This document shows, piece after piece, positions 1 through 11,062 of a DNA stretch of 64,000 nt. The first letter of the stretch is position 1, and each line of letters opens with the position of its first letter. The DNA lies in NCBI RefSeq assembly GCF_014356525.2, contig NC_052511.1, forward strand, positions 28,624,639 through 28,688,638. Reading direction: 5' to 3'. The notes under the pieces were generated by a model, which ran no database searches, was not told the DNA's origin, and saw nothing but the letters and a program-made list of their open reading frames with translations. The DNA comes from Nilaparvata lugens. Taxonomy: Eukaryota; Arthropoda; Insecta; Hemiptera; Delphacidae. Both the position numbers and the translations under genes were made by a program.

Positions 1-90
1 GAATCTGTCTTAAAGCAACCTCAAAATGCATGAGTAGGCGATTAACTACAAGTACCAGCCAGAGTAGTACCAATAGAGTTCGGCCTTTAG
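1..90 (-). other. PLD3: PLD3 3' UTR, start only
   Basis: This sequence follows the PLD3 stop codon on the minus strand. No AATAAA polyadenylation signal is visible before the window edge, so the UTR continues to the left. Confidence 0.6.
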
Positions 91-236
91 TTATCTGGGA
101 AGGTCGTAAGCGAACTCAGAGTTCCAGTCCCTCAGGAACACCTCCTCCAGTTCGTCACGCAGCTCTGAGGAGCCCTCGGTCACGATGCTGATTCCCCCTG
201 TCCAAAGGAAGTAGTCACCTGACCAGTTCGATGTAC
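91..236 (-). CDS. PLD3: PLD3 terminal coding exon
   Basis: Acceptor cag precedes 236, and the first two bases GT complete a glycine codon begun in the previous exon. The exon encodes residues 451-497, beginning TSNWSGDYF, which completes the GTSNWSGDY block just after the second HKD motif, and then a C-terminal stretch with EVFLRDWNSEFA typical of PLD3 ends. The stop TAA lies at 91-93. The asparagine in TSNWSG is in a sequon. The C-terminus is slightly shorter than in vertebrate PLD3, ending DLPR. Confidence 0.93.
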
Positions 237-1398
237 CTGCAAATTGACACCTTGCAAATCATTGCCTGGTTCATGTACTTATTCTTTAATATCATTAAAT
301 ATTATTCATTTCTATACAATAGACAAATGGATTGTAATCTACCATTTGGGTTTATCAAGAATAATGTGGATATAATTGAGATTGAATTTAGAAGCTTCTT
401 CGTTTAGCACATTTAATTTGAGGCAGTTCATTTACAGTACAAGTACACAGACAGAACGGTCGCTTTTTCAGTTTTTTTTGTTAGTAAGATAATTTCAAAA
501 ATCAAACCAATCTTATGAGCCATTATTTTGATCATTGAAGACTTTTCCTACAATAATTATGATTGCTGTAAAAAAAAATTGGATAGATAAGAATGGAAGT
601 GTCATTAATATTCAAAATAAGCCATTCTGAAAAAATACTCATTCGAAATCAATATACAAATTCGTGATGAGTGAACATAGACATTTGGTAGTTTTAAATA
701 TCACCGAGAATTTCCAATCTCAAAATTCCATTTCACTTGACAATACAAAACGTATTTTTAATCAACATCAATATTCGTATAATATTGATGATACTAATAC
801 AGTGAGAGTATGATTCCAATGCAATTAATTTAAAACTGATAGTAAAGATTTTTTGTTTCTAATAGGCAGAGTTAATCAAGTTATCCACTAATTTCAATTA
901 TATTTAAACTGCAAAAGTCGAAAAATATTATGTAATTCAATACTTGAGGCTTGAGATTAAGAATGACTTTAAAGATGCTTGCTATAGATAATTGAATTGA
1001 TTATAGGTAGCAGAGAAACTGATCTCAATACCTTGAATATATATATTTTCAATTTATCGTATTTGCCGACCAGGTAGCCAAGACGACGACTAAGGTGTTG
1101 CTCCCTTTAGTTTGCTAGCGCTACATGGCCGTGGGTTCGAATCCAGCCGGTAGGCATGGACGTTTGATTATCTCATCAAATCACCCACGCACTTTTCATT
1201 ACCCACGTGCATGCTGAAAGCCCATGTGGGCATCATCCGAAATTTAAAAAAACCATTGAATTATTGAGAAACTACTGTAATTGATTAAAAGAAAGATCGA
1301 CTGTGTACGATAGTGTAGAAATAAAGTATCTACCAATAATTATCCACCAGTTTTGAGAAATCTTTGAATACAACTTATAAAATAATGAAAGAACTTAC
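237..1398 (-). other. PLD3 intron, 1.16 kb
   Basis: GT-AG intron between the second-HKD exon and the terminal exon. It holds a plus-strand tRNA-derived SINE near 1063-1252. The rest (237-1062 and 1253-1398) is AT-rich sequence in which I see no gene. Confidence 0.85.
1063..1252 (+). mobile_element. tRNA-derived SINE
   Basis: The head contains a pol III A-box-like TAGCCAAGACGA at 1075-1086 and a strong B box GGTTCGAATCC about 50 bases later (1133-1143), the spacing of a tRNA gene. A non-tRNA body follows, with an A-rich tail near 1240. It does not fold as a clean tRNA, so I call it a SINE rather than a tRNA gene. Family is unknown; the boundaries are approximate. Confidence 0.6.
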
Positions 1399-1498
1399 CA
1401 ATTAGCGTCGATTTTTCGGTCACCATGTATTTGTTATGATTGACTCGAGCATAAGGTATTTGACTCTGCTCAGCGGTGCTTGGAACTACAAACAGTTT
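1399..1498 (-). CDS. PLD3: PLD3 exon with second HKD motif
   Basis: This 100-nt exon encodes residues 417-449 plus the first base of the next codon (phase 0 in, phase 1 out). It contains KLFVVPS and [21 protein letters not shown]437, K439 and E444 form the second catalytic HKD half-site; glutamate in the last position is the PLD3/PLD4 form. Acceptor acag and donor gtaagt are both strong. The motif is intact, so this copy should be catalytically competent. Confidence 0.95.
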
Positions 1499-1699
1499 CT
1501 GTAACACAGTTATTTTTCAAGATTAAAAATAATATATTATACCTCAAAAACCAAAATAAATTATAAAGGTATGAATTGATCATGGAGATCTTGATCAACA
1601 TCCTTGTTAGATTCATTTATTTGTGTTCAAAATGAAGAAAACAAAATGTACTCACAAAATGTAAGGACCTACAGAACAGAGCAAAATAATCAATTTGGA

Positions 1700-2250
1700 T
1701 CATAAGTTAAACATATTGAAATACTATGCTGGAAACTTGCCCGTACAACCTATCTGCTTTTCAAGTTAAAATAATCAATAAGCAATATAAACTGATGCTT
1801 CTCTCATATTTTTCCTTTTTCCGCTCTCATTTACAATATGGTAATCTTCTATGGGGGAATGCATCTGATGCTGAACGGGTGCTGAAGTTTGAAAAGAAAG
1901 CTATCCGATGCATGCTTCGCCCTCGTCAGATGGACTCGTGTAGACAACACTTTATTGAATGAAATATCAATACAGCCCAAGGACTATACATCCTAAATAG
2001 CCTAATTTATGTTGAAGAAAATCTCTCAACTCTACTCCAACGACTCCTTATACATTCACACAACTCAAGAAGCATAAAAACAAATTGATATACTCTTTAA
2101 TAGACTATCCAAAGACACACAATAGCCATCTTCATCTGAGTCTCAACCTTTTTAATAAATTACACCCCAGCTCCCACACTGTCCCTCTAAATAAATTCAG
2201 AATAGTTTTAGACATGGCTGAAAAGGAAAGCCTTTTATACAATTAAGGAA
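1700..2250 (+). mobile_element. LINE fragment, reverse transcriptase C-terminal end
   Basis: Plus-strand reading includes FFRSHLQYGNLLWGNAS and FEKKAIRCML (1800-1920), the thumb and C-terminal region shared by insect CR1/Jockey-type LINEs. It then decays through several stops to a tail near 2250. It is truncated at the 5' side and meets the next LINE tail to tail at about 2250. No reverse transcriptase core is present. Confidence 0.7.
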
Positions 2251-2566
2251 TTTATAGAATAGAACAAGAATAAGAATCTTTATTCGCTATTAAACAAACA
2301 TAGATGCAATAGGTTTCGTCAATTAACATGATACATAGTCAAACATATATCATATAAAACATGAAAAGAAATTATAATATAGGTATTCAAGTTACAATAA
2401 GGGTACTAGTATCACAGTCCATGAATTCGTTAATATTATAAAATGGATTTTTTTAAGCCGATTATTAATTACTGTCTTAAAGCGTTTCACATGCAAATTT
2501 CTTATTCTAAGAGGAAGCTTATTGAATAATACATATCTTTGATACATATGGCTTTTATGTGTCTTG
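2251..2566 (-). mobile_element. Host LINE, 3' segment (left of LTR insertion)
   Basis: Minus-strand reading THKSHMYQRYVLFNKLP is the extreme C-terminus of a LINE reverse transcriptase. A 3' UTR follows, with AATAAAG and a TTCTATTCTA-type tail near 2250. It continues the protein that breaks off at 6818, so the two pieces were one element before the LTR retrotransposon landed. The joined site reads LSK-THK in frame. Confidence 0.8.
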
Positions 2567-2737
2567 AGTTATACCCATTGTTATTGTATAGTAGCTGATA
2601 CAGCACTTAGAATAGTATATAAGCTCTAGTAATTAAGATTCTTTGTCTCATTTCTGTATTTTGGGCAGTCACTATGCCGGTTTGTTTCTTGAATAAATCT
2701 TTTTAAAAAGGATGTCACGTGTTCCGTTTACTTAACT
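2567..2737 (+). repeat. 5' LTR of the errantivirus-like element
   Basis: 171 bp, starts AGTTATACCC and ends TTACTTAACT. It differs from the 3' LTR only at 2620 (T versus A at 6700). It contains AATAAA near 2691, a plausible polyadenylation signal. Confidence 0.92.
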
Positions 2738-2748
2738 GGCGCCCGAAC
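2737..2748 (+). other. Primer-binding site, Lys-tRNA type
   Basis: TGGCGCCCGAAC begins at the last LTR base and matches the 3' end of a lysine tRNA (complementary to its acceptor end), as used by several gypsy-type elements and lentiviruses. Confidence 0.8.
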
Positions 2749-3075
2749 AAACGGGACCGCAGACGTTTCGGTAAAGTTCAATTAACTTTTTTTCGCGACC
2801 AACTGTCTCGAATCCAAAACGCAAGTGTAACTCCTCATCTGCGGCCTACCCTCATCACTCTGGAACCAAGTGCACAGCCTTCCATCCTGGCAGAGAGAAA
2901 CAACACCTGGCGGCCCCTAACCAACAGAGAACCAAGCGACACGGATTCATCCACGGACGAGGACCAGGACGATCCAAGTACGCTCTCCAAACCAGTTGTG
3001 AGTACCAAACAAAAGAACTTCATCAAACCCTCAAAACTGCATCCAGTCTTATCTTCAACTTCAGATATTTCAAAA

Positions 3076-3570
3076 ATGGCAACAATCACTAAACCTATTC
3101 CACATGAACTCTTGAGATACATACCTCATTACGATGGTACTTCTCACAAGTTACATCAATTCATATCTACTTGCGAAGACCTTTCTATCGGCTACTGTGC
3201 TGATAACATTCAAGAAAAAGAAGCTAATCACTGGATTCTTTTCAAAGCTGCTATGTGCAAACTTGAAGGACCAGCCGAAGCAGTAGCATTCAACAACAGT
3301 TGTTCTTCAATAAAAGTCTTGATAAAATCACTGAAACAAAATTTTGCTGATAACAGATCTGTACCTGAACTCATTGCTGAGTTGACTGTGATGAAATCCT
3401 ATCAAAGGGAACATCCTATTGAATTTTTGAACAGACTTAATGAAAAACGTACAAATGTAATCACTAAGTATAAGCTAGATGGTGTTACAGGTTTACTATT
3501 AGAAAATTTGATTTGTCAATTGAATGCTACACAGCCTTGTGACAATTCATTCAGCAGACAGTTCAAATGA
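3076..3570 (+). pseudogene. gag fragment of the LTR element
   Basis: The frame is open from 2719 but the first good start is ATG at 3076 (context CAAAAATGG). The protein resembles the capsid part of insect errantivirus Gag (IPHYDGTSHKLHQFI, then FLNRLNEKR), with no zinc knuckle. It stops at 3568-3570, just where sequence from the pol end begins in another frame. The natural C-terminus of Gag and the whole protease-RT region are gone. The leader 2749-3075 is open but probably noncoding. Confidence 0.75.
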
Positions 3571-4930
3571 ACAAATTCAGATAGTAGACGATAATAAAAT
3601 ATTGAACGTTGAACATAATCAGATACTTATTGAACGCGGAAACAAAACACCTACCCTTCAGAAAATTTTTGATAAGAACAGACTCCTTCTCTGTTTTCAA
3701 GACCCCTTAGATTTCGAACACATAAACAAATTTTGTTTAGAATACCTGAAACCGAATACCACGTATGGTGTATATTGTTCAAAAGATGGTTTATTGAGTA
3801 ATCAGTACGAATCAATGTTTAACAACTTTGCTAAAGTCATTAAGGAAAGTTTCAACTCAGTTAAGATTAAGCGGTATAAAAAAGTTAATCTTGACATTAC
3901 TGATCCCGACGAACAAAAAGAAGTAGTTTCCAATTATCATACTGGAAAAACCTATCATAGAGGAATTTCAGAGAGTTACTCACACATTCGACGACGGTAC
4001 TATTGGCCTTCAATGATGCGTGATATTACTAACTTCATAAACAAATGCCCAATATGTTTAAAGACTAAGTACGAACGTCGTCCCATTCGTGCAGAATACA
4101 AAGTATTCCCTACTCCTACAAAGCCCTTTGAAAAACTGCAACTTGATGCCTTTCAGTATGACAAACGTAAATTTTTATCAATCATCGACTGTTTCTCCAA
4201 ACGACTCGTAGTCTACCCCCTCACGTGTCTTAATCAAATCGAGCCTAAAAAACCATCTCTTCGACTATTTTTCTCTCTATCCAACCCCCAAGATCGTACA
4301 GATGGACAACGGCAGAGAATTTGACAACGCTGGTTTACGTGATTTTCTAAAACTTTATGAAGTCGAACCTTATTATGTTACCCCTGGTCATCCAGACTCG
4401 CAAGGGTTAATTGAAAGAACTCAGTCCACTCTAATTGAACTTTTAAATTCTATCCAACTTCAAAATAGAAATAATACCACTGAAACCAACATGAAAACGG
4501 CCGTGATTGCGTTCAATAACACACTCAATTCCACCTTAAAAATGACACCAATGGAAATAACATTCGGCATCTCTGAGAATTCTTTTCTGAATGACACTAC
4601 AGAACAACTTATCACTGAAGAGCGTACAAAAGAGTATCATGATAGGTTACAGCTTATACATAGATTGGTAAAAGATAAGGTAGAGATGGAAAAACAAACT
4701 AGGATAGAATTATTGAATAAGAATAGGGAAACAGACGTCGAAATCCCCGAAGCCCCGTTTATTAAAACAACCTTCAATAAAAAGAACAAGCCAAAATTCT
4801 TCCAAGTACAATATGATAAACAACAAAATGTTGCTACAAATTCCAGAGCAATTCAAAAACGACCATTCAAAATCCATCCCAATAGGATGAAACGACCACG
4901 GAAAATAGTTATTAAAAATATAAATTTGTT
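3571..4930 (+). pseudogene. pol remnant: end of RNase H region and integrase
   Basis: The first part (frame open to 4324) carries the HHCC zinc-binding domain of integrase: H-x-H around NYHTGKTYHRG and C-x2-C in CPICLKTK (about 3935-4065). A catalytic Asp follows in LQLDAF. A frameshift near 4230-4300 moves the reading to the frame starting 4302, where MDNGREFDN and the catalytic Glu region (GHPDSQGLIERT) complete the D,D-35-E core. The pol frame runs directly into env. No reverse transcriptase motif is present. Confidence 0.8.
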
Positions 4931-4940
4931 TCAGAACAAG

Positions 4941-6497
4941 ATGATCCTCATTCTCCTGCTGCTGGTCCCAGCAATGTCGTATAAAGTAACGGACTTGACC
5001 AAATCATCTGGCATTACACCAGTTCGAGTACAGAACTCCTTCATTATAAATGGCACATACACATACATGCACAACATAAACATTACACGACTACATGTTG
5101 AACTAACACATATTGAAGACTCTGTAAACCTTTTAATTAAGAGCTAAGGATAGTGATAAGAATCGTTGTAATATTTTACGTTTGTATTTAGATGATATTA
5201 AGTTAAAATTTGATCATATTCATATAAATAATCTTAGAATTAAGAGAGGTCTCATAAACGGACTTGGTTCCGCAATAGGCTGGATTACAGGAAATATGGA
5301 CTCTGACGACAAAGCGAAATATGACAAAATTTTAGAGAAAGTGCAAGCAAATGAATATCATTTAGAGCATAATATCGAAAATCAATTGTCAATCAATAGA
5401 AACTTGATACACAAATTTAACAATGGGATTGATGTCATTCATGCCAACAATGTCAAGCTGAAAAATTATTTTAATTCAATCACCACTCAATTCACTTCAA
5501 TAGAGCTAACTCAACAACATTCTTTCTTATTCAACACATTGACTCTCATAAAAAATAAAATAGACGATATTATGGTGAGCTTAGAATTTTGTCGACTAAA
5601 CATAATCCATTCAAGTATTCTGTCTAGAAACGAATTGTCTTTATTAATTCATTCGGCTAAATTGTCTCTCATTTCTGATGAACCCGAAATTTTGTGGCAG
5701 CTAGGGTCTGCACATTGTCATGTGAAAGATGATTTCATTACTTATTTTATACAATTGCCTTTGTATTCTCATGCCTATGAGACATTTTTCTCCTATCTTA
5801 CCCAGTCGTAAAAGGAAAAGAGTTGCGAACAATTGTTGAACATCCGTCCTTCATAATTCGAAAAGATAACTCATTGTTTACAGGAGATTGTTTACTAATA
5901 AGAAATAATTATTATTGTAAGAATATGTCTAGAATAGTTAATAAGTGTATAAGTCAACTTTTAGACGATAAGGACCTTCATGATTGTAAATCTTTGGTTA
6001 TAAGTGAGGCTCAACCTTTTATAAGATACATTCAAGTCATAAATAAATATTTAATGTATAATATTACTACTTGCACTATAAGTAAACAAAATCAAAACAT
6101 TACAATTTATCCAAGGAAGACTCAATTACTGAACCTTGAAGAATCAGAAAAGCTGTTTAATTTTTTAGAACCATACGTTTATTGGGAAAACATTGTATCC
6201 TTACCCTCAGAACAACCTGCGAGAACACTATATACAAATCTATCTTTCGACTTGATCCATAAAGCTAATCTAAATATAGAACAACTAGAAATTATAGAGG
6301 ATTTTACAGCTGAAAGCAATTACCTACTTCATTATATTCTTATCCCAATTGGAATTTTTGTGCTGTTGATAATAATTTCAGTTATTTATTACAAATGTAA
6401 AATCTCATTGAAATTTTGTAATCGAAATATTCCTGATAAGAAACAAATAGCTTGTAACTTAGGCGGACCGTACCTCCCAACCGAAACTCCTACTTGA
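4941..6497 (+). pseudogene. env (F-type envelope glycoprotein), two frameshifts
   Basis: ATG at 4941 follows an acceptor-like TTTCAG (4929-4934), as in spliced errantivirus env messages, and opens with a signal peptide (MILILLLLVPAMS). A frameshift near 5130-5140 leads to a stop at 5145-5147. A second frameshift near 5770-5800 leads to a stop at 5809-5811. Between them is a furin-type site RIKR (5236-5247) followed by a Gly-rich hydrophobic fusion-peptide-like stretch, as in errantivirus and baculovirus F proteins. A membrane segment lies near 6330-6390 and the frame ends at 6497. It is not functional as it stands. Confidence 0.8.
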
Positions 6498-6626
6498 AAA
6501 TTTTTTCTCACACTTTTGTATTAGTATGTATTGATAACTTAGTTGAGTATTATTTTATATTGTTTTTAAACAGTTTTTGTATTTTGGGTCTTATCAGTTT
6601 TTGGTCGCTGAGGACAGCTCCAAACT

Positions 6627-6640
6627 TGGGGAGGGAGAAG
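6627..6640 (+). other. Polypurine tract
   Basis: Run of G and A (GGGGAGGGAGAAG) six bases before the 3' LTR, the expected place for plus-strand priming. Confidence 0.75.
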
Positions 6641-6646
6641 TTAAGA

Positions 6647-6817
6647 AGTTATACCCATTGTTATTGTATAGTAGCTGATACAGCACTTAGAATAGTATAA
6701 AAGCTCTAGTAATTAAGATTCTTTGTCTCATTTCTGTATTTTGGGCAGTCACTATGCCGGTTTGTTTCTTGAATAAATCTTTTTAAAAAGGATGTCACGT
6801 GTTCCGTTTACTTAACT
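6647..6817 (+). repeat. 3' LTR of the errantivirus-like element
   Basis: 171 bp, identical to the 5' LTR apart from position 6700. The near identity means a recent insertion or recent sequence homogenisation. Confidence 0.92.
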
Positions 6818-7299
6818 TTGGACAGTCTTACGTAAGGAATTTGGAGATCAGTGTTTATTCTGGTATTATATTCATGATTATCACTGTTGCGAGAGAAACT
6901 GTTTAATTTGTTCTTAACCTGTAGCGAATTGTGATAAATATACAATGAAGGTACTGTCATTATTCCAAATTTTATGAAACTCTCTACAGGAATCTCTTTG
7001 CTGTAGGTCAGCAATAATTCTAATAACTTTTTTGTTGAATAAGAACATTTTTTGAATTGCTGCTGTTGCCCCAAAGCATAACCCCATAGCTAATCAGAGA
7101 GTGGAACAGGCCAGAATAAGTTGTTATTAATGTTTGTGTACTCATACAATAAGAAATTCTTATAAGAAATACAACTCTGGAAACTTTCCTACATACAAAT
7201 TCAACTTGTTTCTTCCAGCTTAACTTAGTATCTACATACAATCCCAATAGCTTCACTGCTCTATTCTCACAAATATTATTAACTAGTGAGAATTATATA
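6818..7299 (-). mobile_element. Host LINE, middle segment (between LTR element and mariner)
   Basis: Minus-strand reading starts after the mariner end with FSLVNNICENRAVKLLGLYVD, then the thumb region (YGVMLWGNSSNS) and C-terminal region (TVPSLYIYHNSLQVKNKLN), and ends LSK at the LTR border. One frameshift lies near 7020-7070. It connects to 20024-21300 on one side and to 2251-2566 on the other. Confidence 0.8.
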
Positions 7300-7715
7300 C
7301 CGAGTGTCCCACCAATGTTGTAACAGCCGTTGACCATAGATTCTACTCTACATTTCTGACAAAAAATGTTTAGTAAACATTTTTCCTATCGACCTTAGTT
7401 TTCGAGATATATCGATTTTTCGATATTTTCAAAATATGCCCACTTCCGGTCATTAAATACTCAATAAGTCGAAAACTACTGGTCAAATTTCAAGTTCAAA
7501 GAGTATTGTTGGAAAGAGAAAAACATTTCAAACAAGATTGAAGTAATTTTATTTGTTGTTAGATATTTTGTAGTTTTTTATTAGGGCTTAAACTTGAAAA
7601 TATGCTATTCTTCAAATTCAAAGTCAAATTTCAAATAGTTTTTTCTTGATTTTTCTCCAGGTAATTATAGTGGTTTCAATATTTCAAAAACTTCTCCATT
7701 TCATAAGCTTTCGAC
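7300..7715. mobile_element. Mariner-like element, left outer terminal repeat
   Basis: It starts CCGAGTGTCCCACC after a TA. Its whole length is repeated, inverted, at about 19600-20021, where the end reads GGTGGGACACCCTG followed by TA. The homology stops exactly at AGCTTTCGAC (7706-7715), which is duplicated at 17639-17648 where the mariner sequence resumes. It is therefore the left end of the element whose body is at 17649-20021. Confidence 0.85.
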
Positions 7716-7896
7716 TTTTTTTTTGTTTTTGTTATTTCTATTAAAACTAGTCACTAGGACTAATCATTAATTTTGTTCTGTTATTTCTTATCCTAAATTA
7801 ATTTTTATTGCTAAAGTCTTCCAGTGAAGCCTACAGTTCCAATCTATAATTTCACTACATTAAGAGCAATGTTATAATTCGGAAAAAGGGCTGAAA

Positions 7897-8216
7897 CAGG
7901 CACTTCGTTCTAGCGTGTTTCGGACGCTATTTTCCAACCGATAATCATGAAAATGGTACCAAATTGTTCAGAAAGATTTGGACATCTGGCGCCGTACCGC
8001 CAAATTCCAATTTTCCAACTATAAAATGACTTTAAAATTCGATGAACTTGGAGAAAATTTGGCAAAGTTTGACGTTCAATAGGAAAAAATTGATAAGTGA
8101 TATCAAAATTTAGCGGTACGGCGCCAGATGTCCAAATCTTTCTGAACAATTTGGTACTATTTTCATGATTATCGGTTGGAAAATAGCGTCCGAAACACGC
8201 TAGAACGAAGTACCTG
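7897..8216. repeat. Foldback MITE, about 105-bp arms
   Basis: The arms at 7897-8002 and 8111-8216 are near-perfect reverse complements with a loop of about 108 bases. An open frame across it on the minus strand (7910-8323) is a by-product of the palindrome. Confidence 0.85.
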
Positions 8217-11062
8217 CAAAGAACTCTGAATCGAGAAAGCTTCAATTCCCTACTAGCCTTTCGAAAAAGTGTGGTCGAACTCACTAACACAGTCCCAACT
8301 TCTATGATTGTGAGTACACGCACTCACACCGGAGAACCGGAAAACTGGTTTTCGGTTGTCGAAGCAATTGATTGTTTTTGTTCAATGAGATAATATTGCC
8401 TGTCTTCTTGTCTGCGCTATTGTGTTTTATGTTATATACTATATTCATATAATTATGCTCTATTATTCTATATGCTTATACAGTAGTTTGACATCCATAT
8501 TATTATTTATTCCCATTCCATTTCAATCACATAAAATCTGTACTATATTCTATTTGTACAGCTATTTTGGAGACATGGTTCATTCTTCTCTCATCGAATT
8601 CTTTATTATCCATGTTGGGCCATGCATGGCAATTCAAATTCAACCCAAGAACTTTACATGAAACTACCCGGGAAAAATTTAGTTTTGGAGAGATCAAGTT
8701 TTACATGTTTTTTTCTTATACTGTAATTAGAAAACAACCAATCATTCCTAAATTCTCGAAAAAAGTAAGTTATTGGATAATATGAATGAATATATATTTC
8801 GTTCATGCTTCAACGAAAATTTCTGCAATAAAAAAATACTTTTAGTATACTGCAAGATTTCCAAGATAAGCCAATTCTCTGTTCACTTTTTTTTTATTTA
8901 CATTTACTTTCTTTGAAGTGGTAATAGGGTACAAGTATTCAATTGGAAGAAAGGTGAAATGCAAAAACTAATGTACAGTATGACACTATACATTGTCATT
9001 GTCCAGGAGTGGTAACGTTGTGGGGGGGGGGGAGATTGCGCAGACTGCGTCCTTGTCATTGTAGTGAGGGGGGGTTTCCAATAGGGTCAATATTGTAACG
9101 ACTGACGATCTTCTTGTTTGGAATGTTTTCTGAATCGTGCAGAATCACAAATACTTTGCTTCTGAATAAAATTATGCTTATATGAATCATAACTTTTTTG
9201 GGTTTAGGCGCCTGCTGGCGCCTGCGCGGTAGATTCTATTAAATTCATAATTGACCAGAAATGAATTCGATTGTTTATAAAATAGAAAAATAGACAGTTA
9301 TCAACTGTCCATTGTTCAGTTGTTTACAGGCCGTTGTACATGGTGATCTGCACTTGTTTTGGTGAATCAGGAATTAGGTACTTCTCGTAATATTTGCTAC
9401 CGTATATTAGCCCAGTTCTGAATCGTGCTAATACAGTCACAAGTACTTTGCTTCTGAATAAAACTATGCTTATGAATCATTGTAGCGTTATAATATTTAG
9501 CGTTGTTGTATGATTTGAATTGTTGTGCCCTGTTAATTATTTATTTATTTATTAGATTACCACAAACAATATAATGATCGGGAAAGAAAAAACAGGTTAT
9601 TGCCCAAAACTTTTTCAATTTCCTAATTCAGTTTCAAATTGTGCAAATATTATACATAGGTTATGTCCATTTCAATTTTCTACACCAAATCACAATCTGA
9701 GAGTATAGATTAGAATAAAACAAACAATTTTAAATTTTGATAGATTGATAGTAAAACTTTTGTAAAAACATGAAAAAAACTTTAAATTCACAAAATAAAG
9801 AATAAAACCACTTAAATTTTGAGCTCGAAAATATAACGTTCACCTTAGCTATATAACAGCTGTTTCATGTTATCATGGATAATAAAAACCAATTTGATTC
9901 ATTATATTATTGGAATCATTTTTTGTTTGTGATTTTCCCTGATAATATACATAAATACATTGAAATATTTGATCCTGTACTCCAAACAATATTATTACTG
10001 GAAAAATTAATTCCTATCTAGAATCAAAATAAATATATTTAAATCTCAAGAATGAAGAATCATGATTTTTATTTGTCTATGCATAAACCATTTTATTAAC
10101 AGCCTTCAGCACTTACTGTAGGTATCTATATAATACTAGTCGTCAGGCTCGCTTTGCTCGCCATATCCGTTTAGCCAGACATTTAGTCTGTACCCCCGAC
10201 TGGATCGTCGTAACATATGATAAAAATGCACAAATGAAAAATGCAGGCGAGCGAAACGAGCCTGCTGATCTCATTCTTGGAAAATCCAGTCGGGGGTCCA
10301 GGGGAGCGAAGCAAGCCTGACGGCTAGTAGTAATATAATATTCCCAGGAATAGCTCTGATTGAAGTAGCAGTACCCAATCAATTTTTCCTCGATAAATCA
10401 GGACCCCCTAAATAGGTATTTATCCTATATAGGTATATATAGGTATATATCCTAAATAGGTATTTAGGAGGTACTGGATAAATTGGTATTTAGGAGGTCC
10501 TTGATAAATGCATTTCAATCTTCAACTTGGTGCCAACCTAACAAAGTCAACTCAACTCAATGCCAATCTGAAAAAAAATTTAATTTAATTACCAGAACAA
10601 CTGTTTCGAAGAGGAACAGAACAACTGTGATCTCTCTAGATTATAGTTCTATATTAACATATGGTATGGACATTTCAATTATAATTCTAAGATATTGGAA
10701 TAAGAAGAATATACATGCTAAAAGACGAACTTTAAACCCTTAAAAACCACCCTTAGAGTTAAATATCGCCAAAAGATTTCTTAGTGCGCCTCTAAAGGGC
10801 CAACTGAACATACCTACCAAATTTGAACGTTTTTGGTCTGGTAGATTTTTAGTTCTGCGAGTGAGTGAGTAAGTCAGTCAGTGAGTGCCATTCCGCTTTT
10901 ATTATATAGATAGTGCACTCATATATTAATGAACTTGTATGTCCTTTTAGAAGAATTAGTCAAATGAAGTGTTCTTTGATGACACTGTTGAAGCAATAGA
11001 ATACCATCTATAATAGCCAGGCTACTCAAAAGCAGATCAGTCATGTTAGAGCAGCCGCAGAA
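8217..11062. other. Intergenic repeat sequence inside the Jockey insertion
   Basis: No gene seen. It holds a 65-bp direct repeat (about 9125-9195 and 9415-9483, sharing ACTTTGCTTCTGAATAAA), a G-run near 9020-9070, and a short TTTA run at 9540-9560. The small TIR element 10135-10330 and TAGGTAT repeats at 10395-10495 follow. At 10838-10915 is a GAGTGAGT/CAGT-rich tail. Confidence 0.6.
10135..10330. mobile_element. Small TIR element (MITE)
   Basis: The ends read CTAGTCGTCAGGCTCGCTT and, inverted, AAGCAAGCCTGACGGCTAG. A further internal copy of the GCGAGCGAAACGAGCCTG motif lies at about 10250-10268. No coding capacity. Confidence 0.6.

Larger units (their letters stand above)
2567..6817 (+). 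mobile_element. Errantivirus-like Ty3/gypsy LTR retrotransposon with env, internally deleted
   Basis: Two 171-bp LTRs flank a 3.9 kb interior containing a gag part, an integrase part and a broken env. The LTRs begin AGTTA and end TAACT, the errantivirus pattern. A Lys-tRNA-type primer site and a purine tract are in place. Protease, reverse transcriptase and RNase H are missing: the reading jumps from gag to the end of RNase H/start of integrase near 3550. The direct repeat TTG flanks the element. It lies inside a minus-strand LINE. The element cannot move on its own, although its LTRs differ at only one base (2620 vs 6700). Confidence 0.9.

Noticed and set aside
1130..1150. tRNA gene from the strong B box GGTTCGAATCC
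   Set aside because: The preceding sequence does not form a clean cloverleaf and a long non-tRNA body follows; better a SINE.
9009..9075. G-runs as a possible quadruplex regulatory site
   Set aside because: Only two G-runs, no gene nearby; insufficient evidence.
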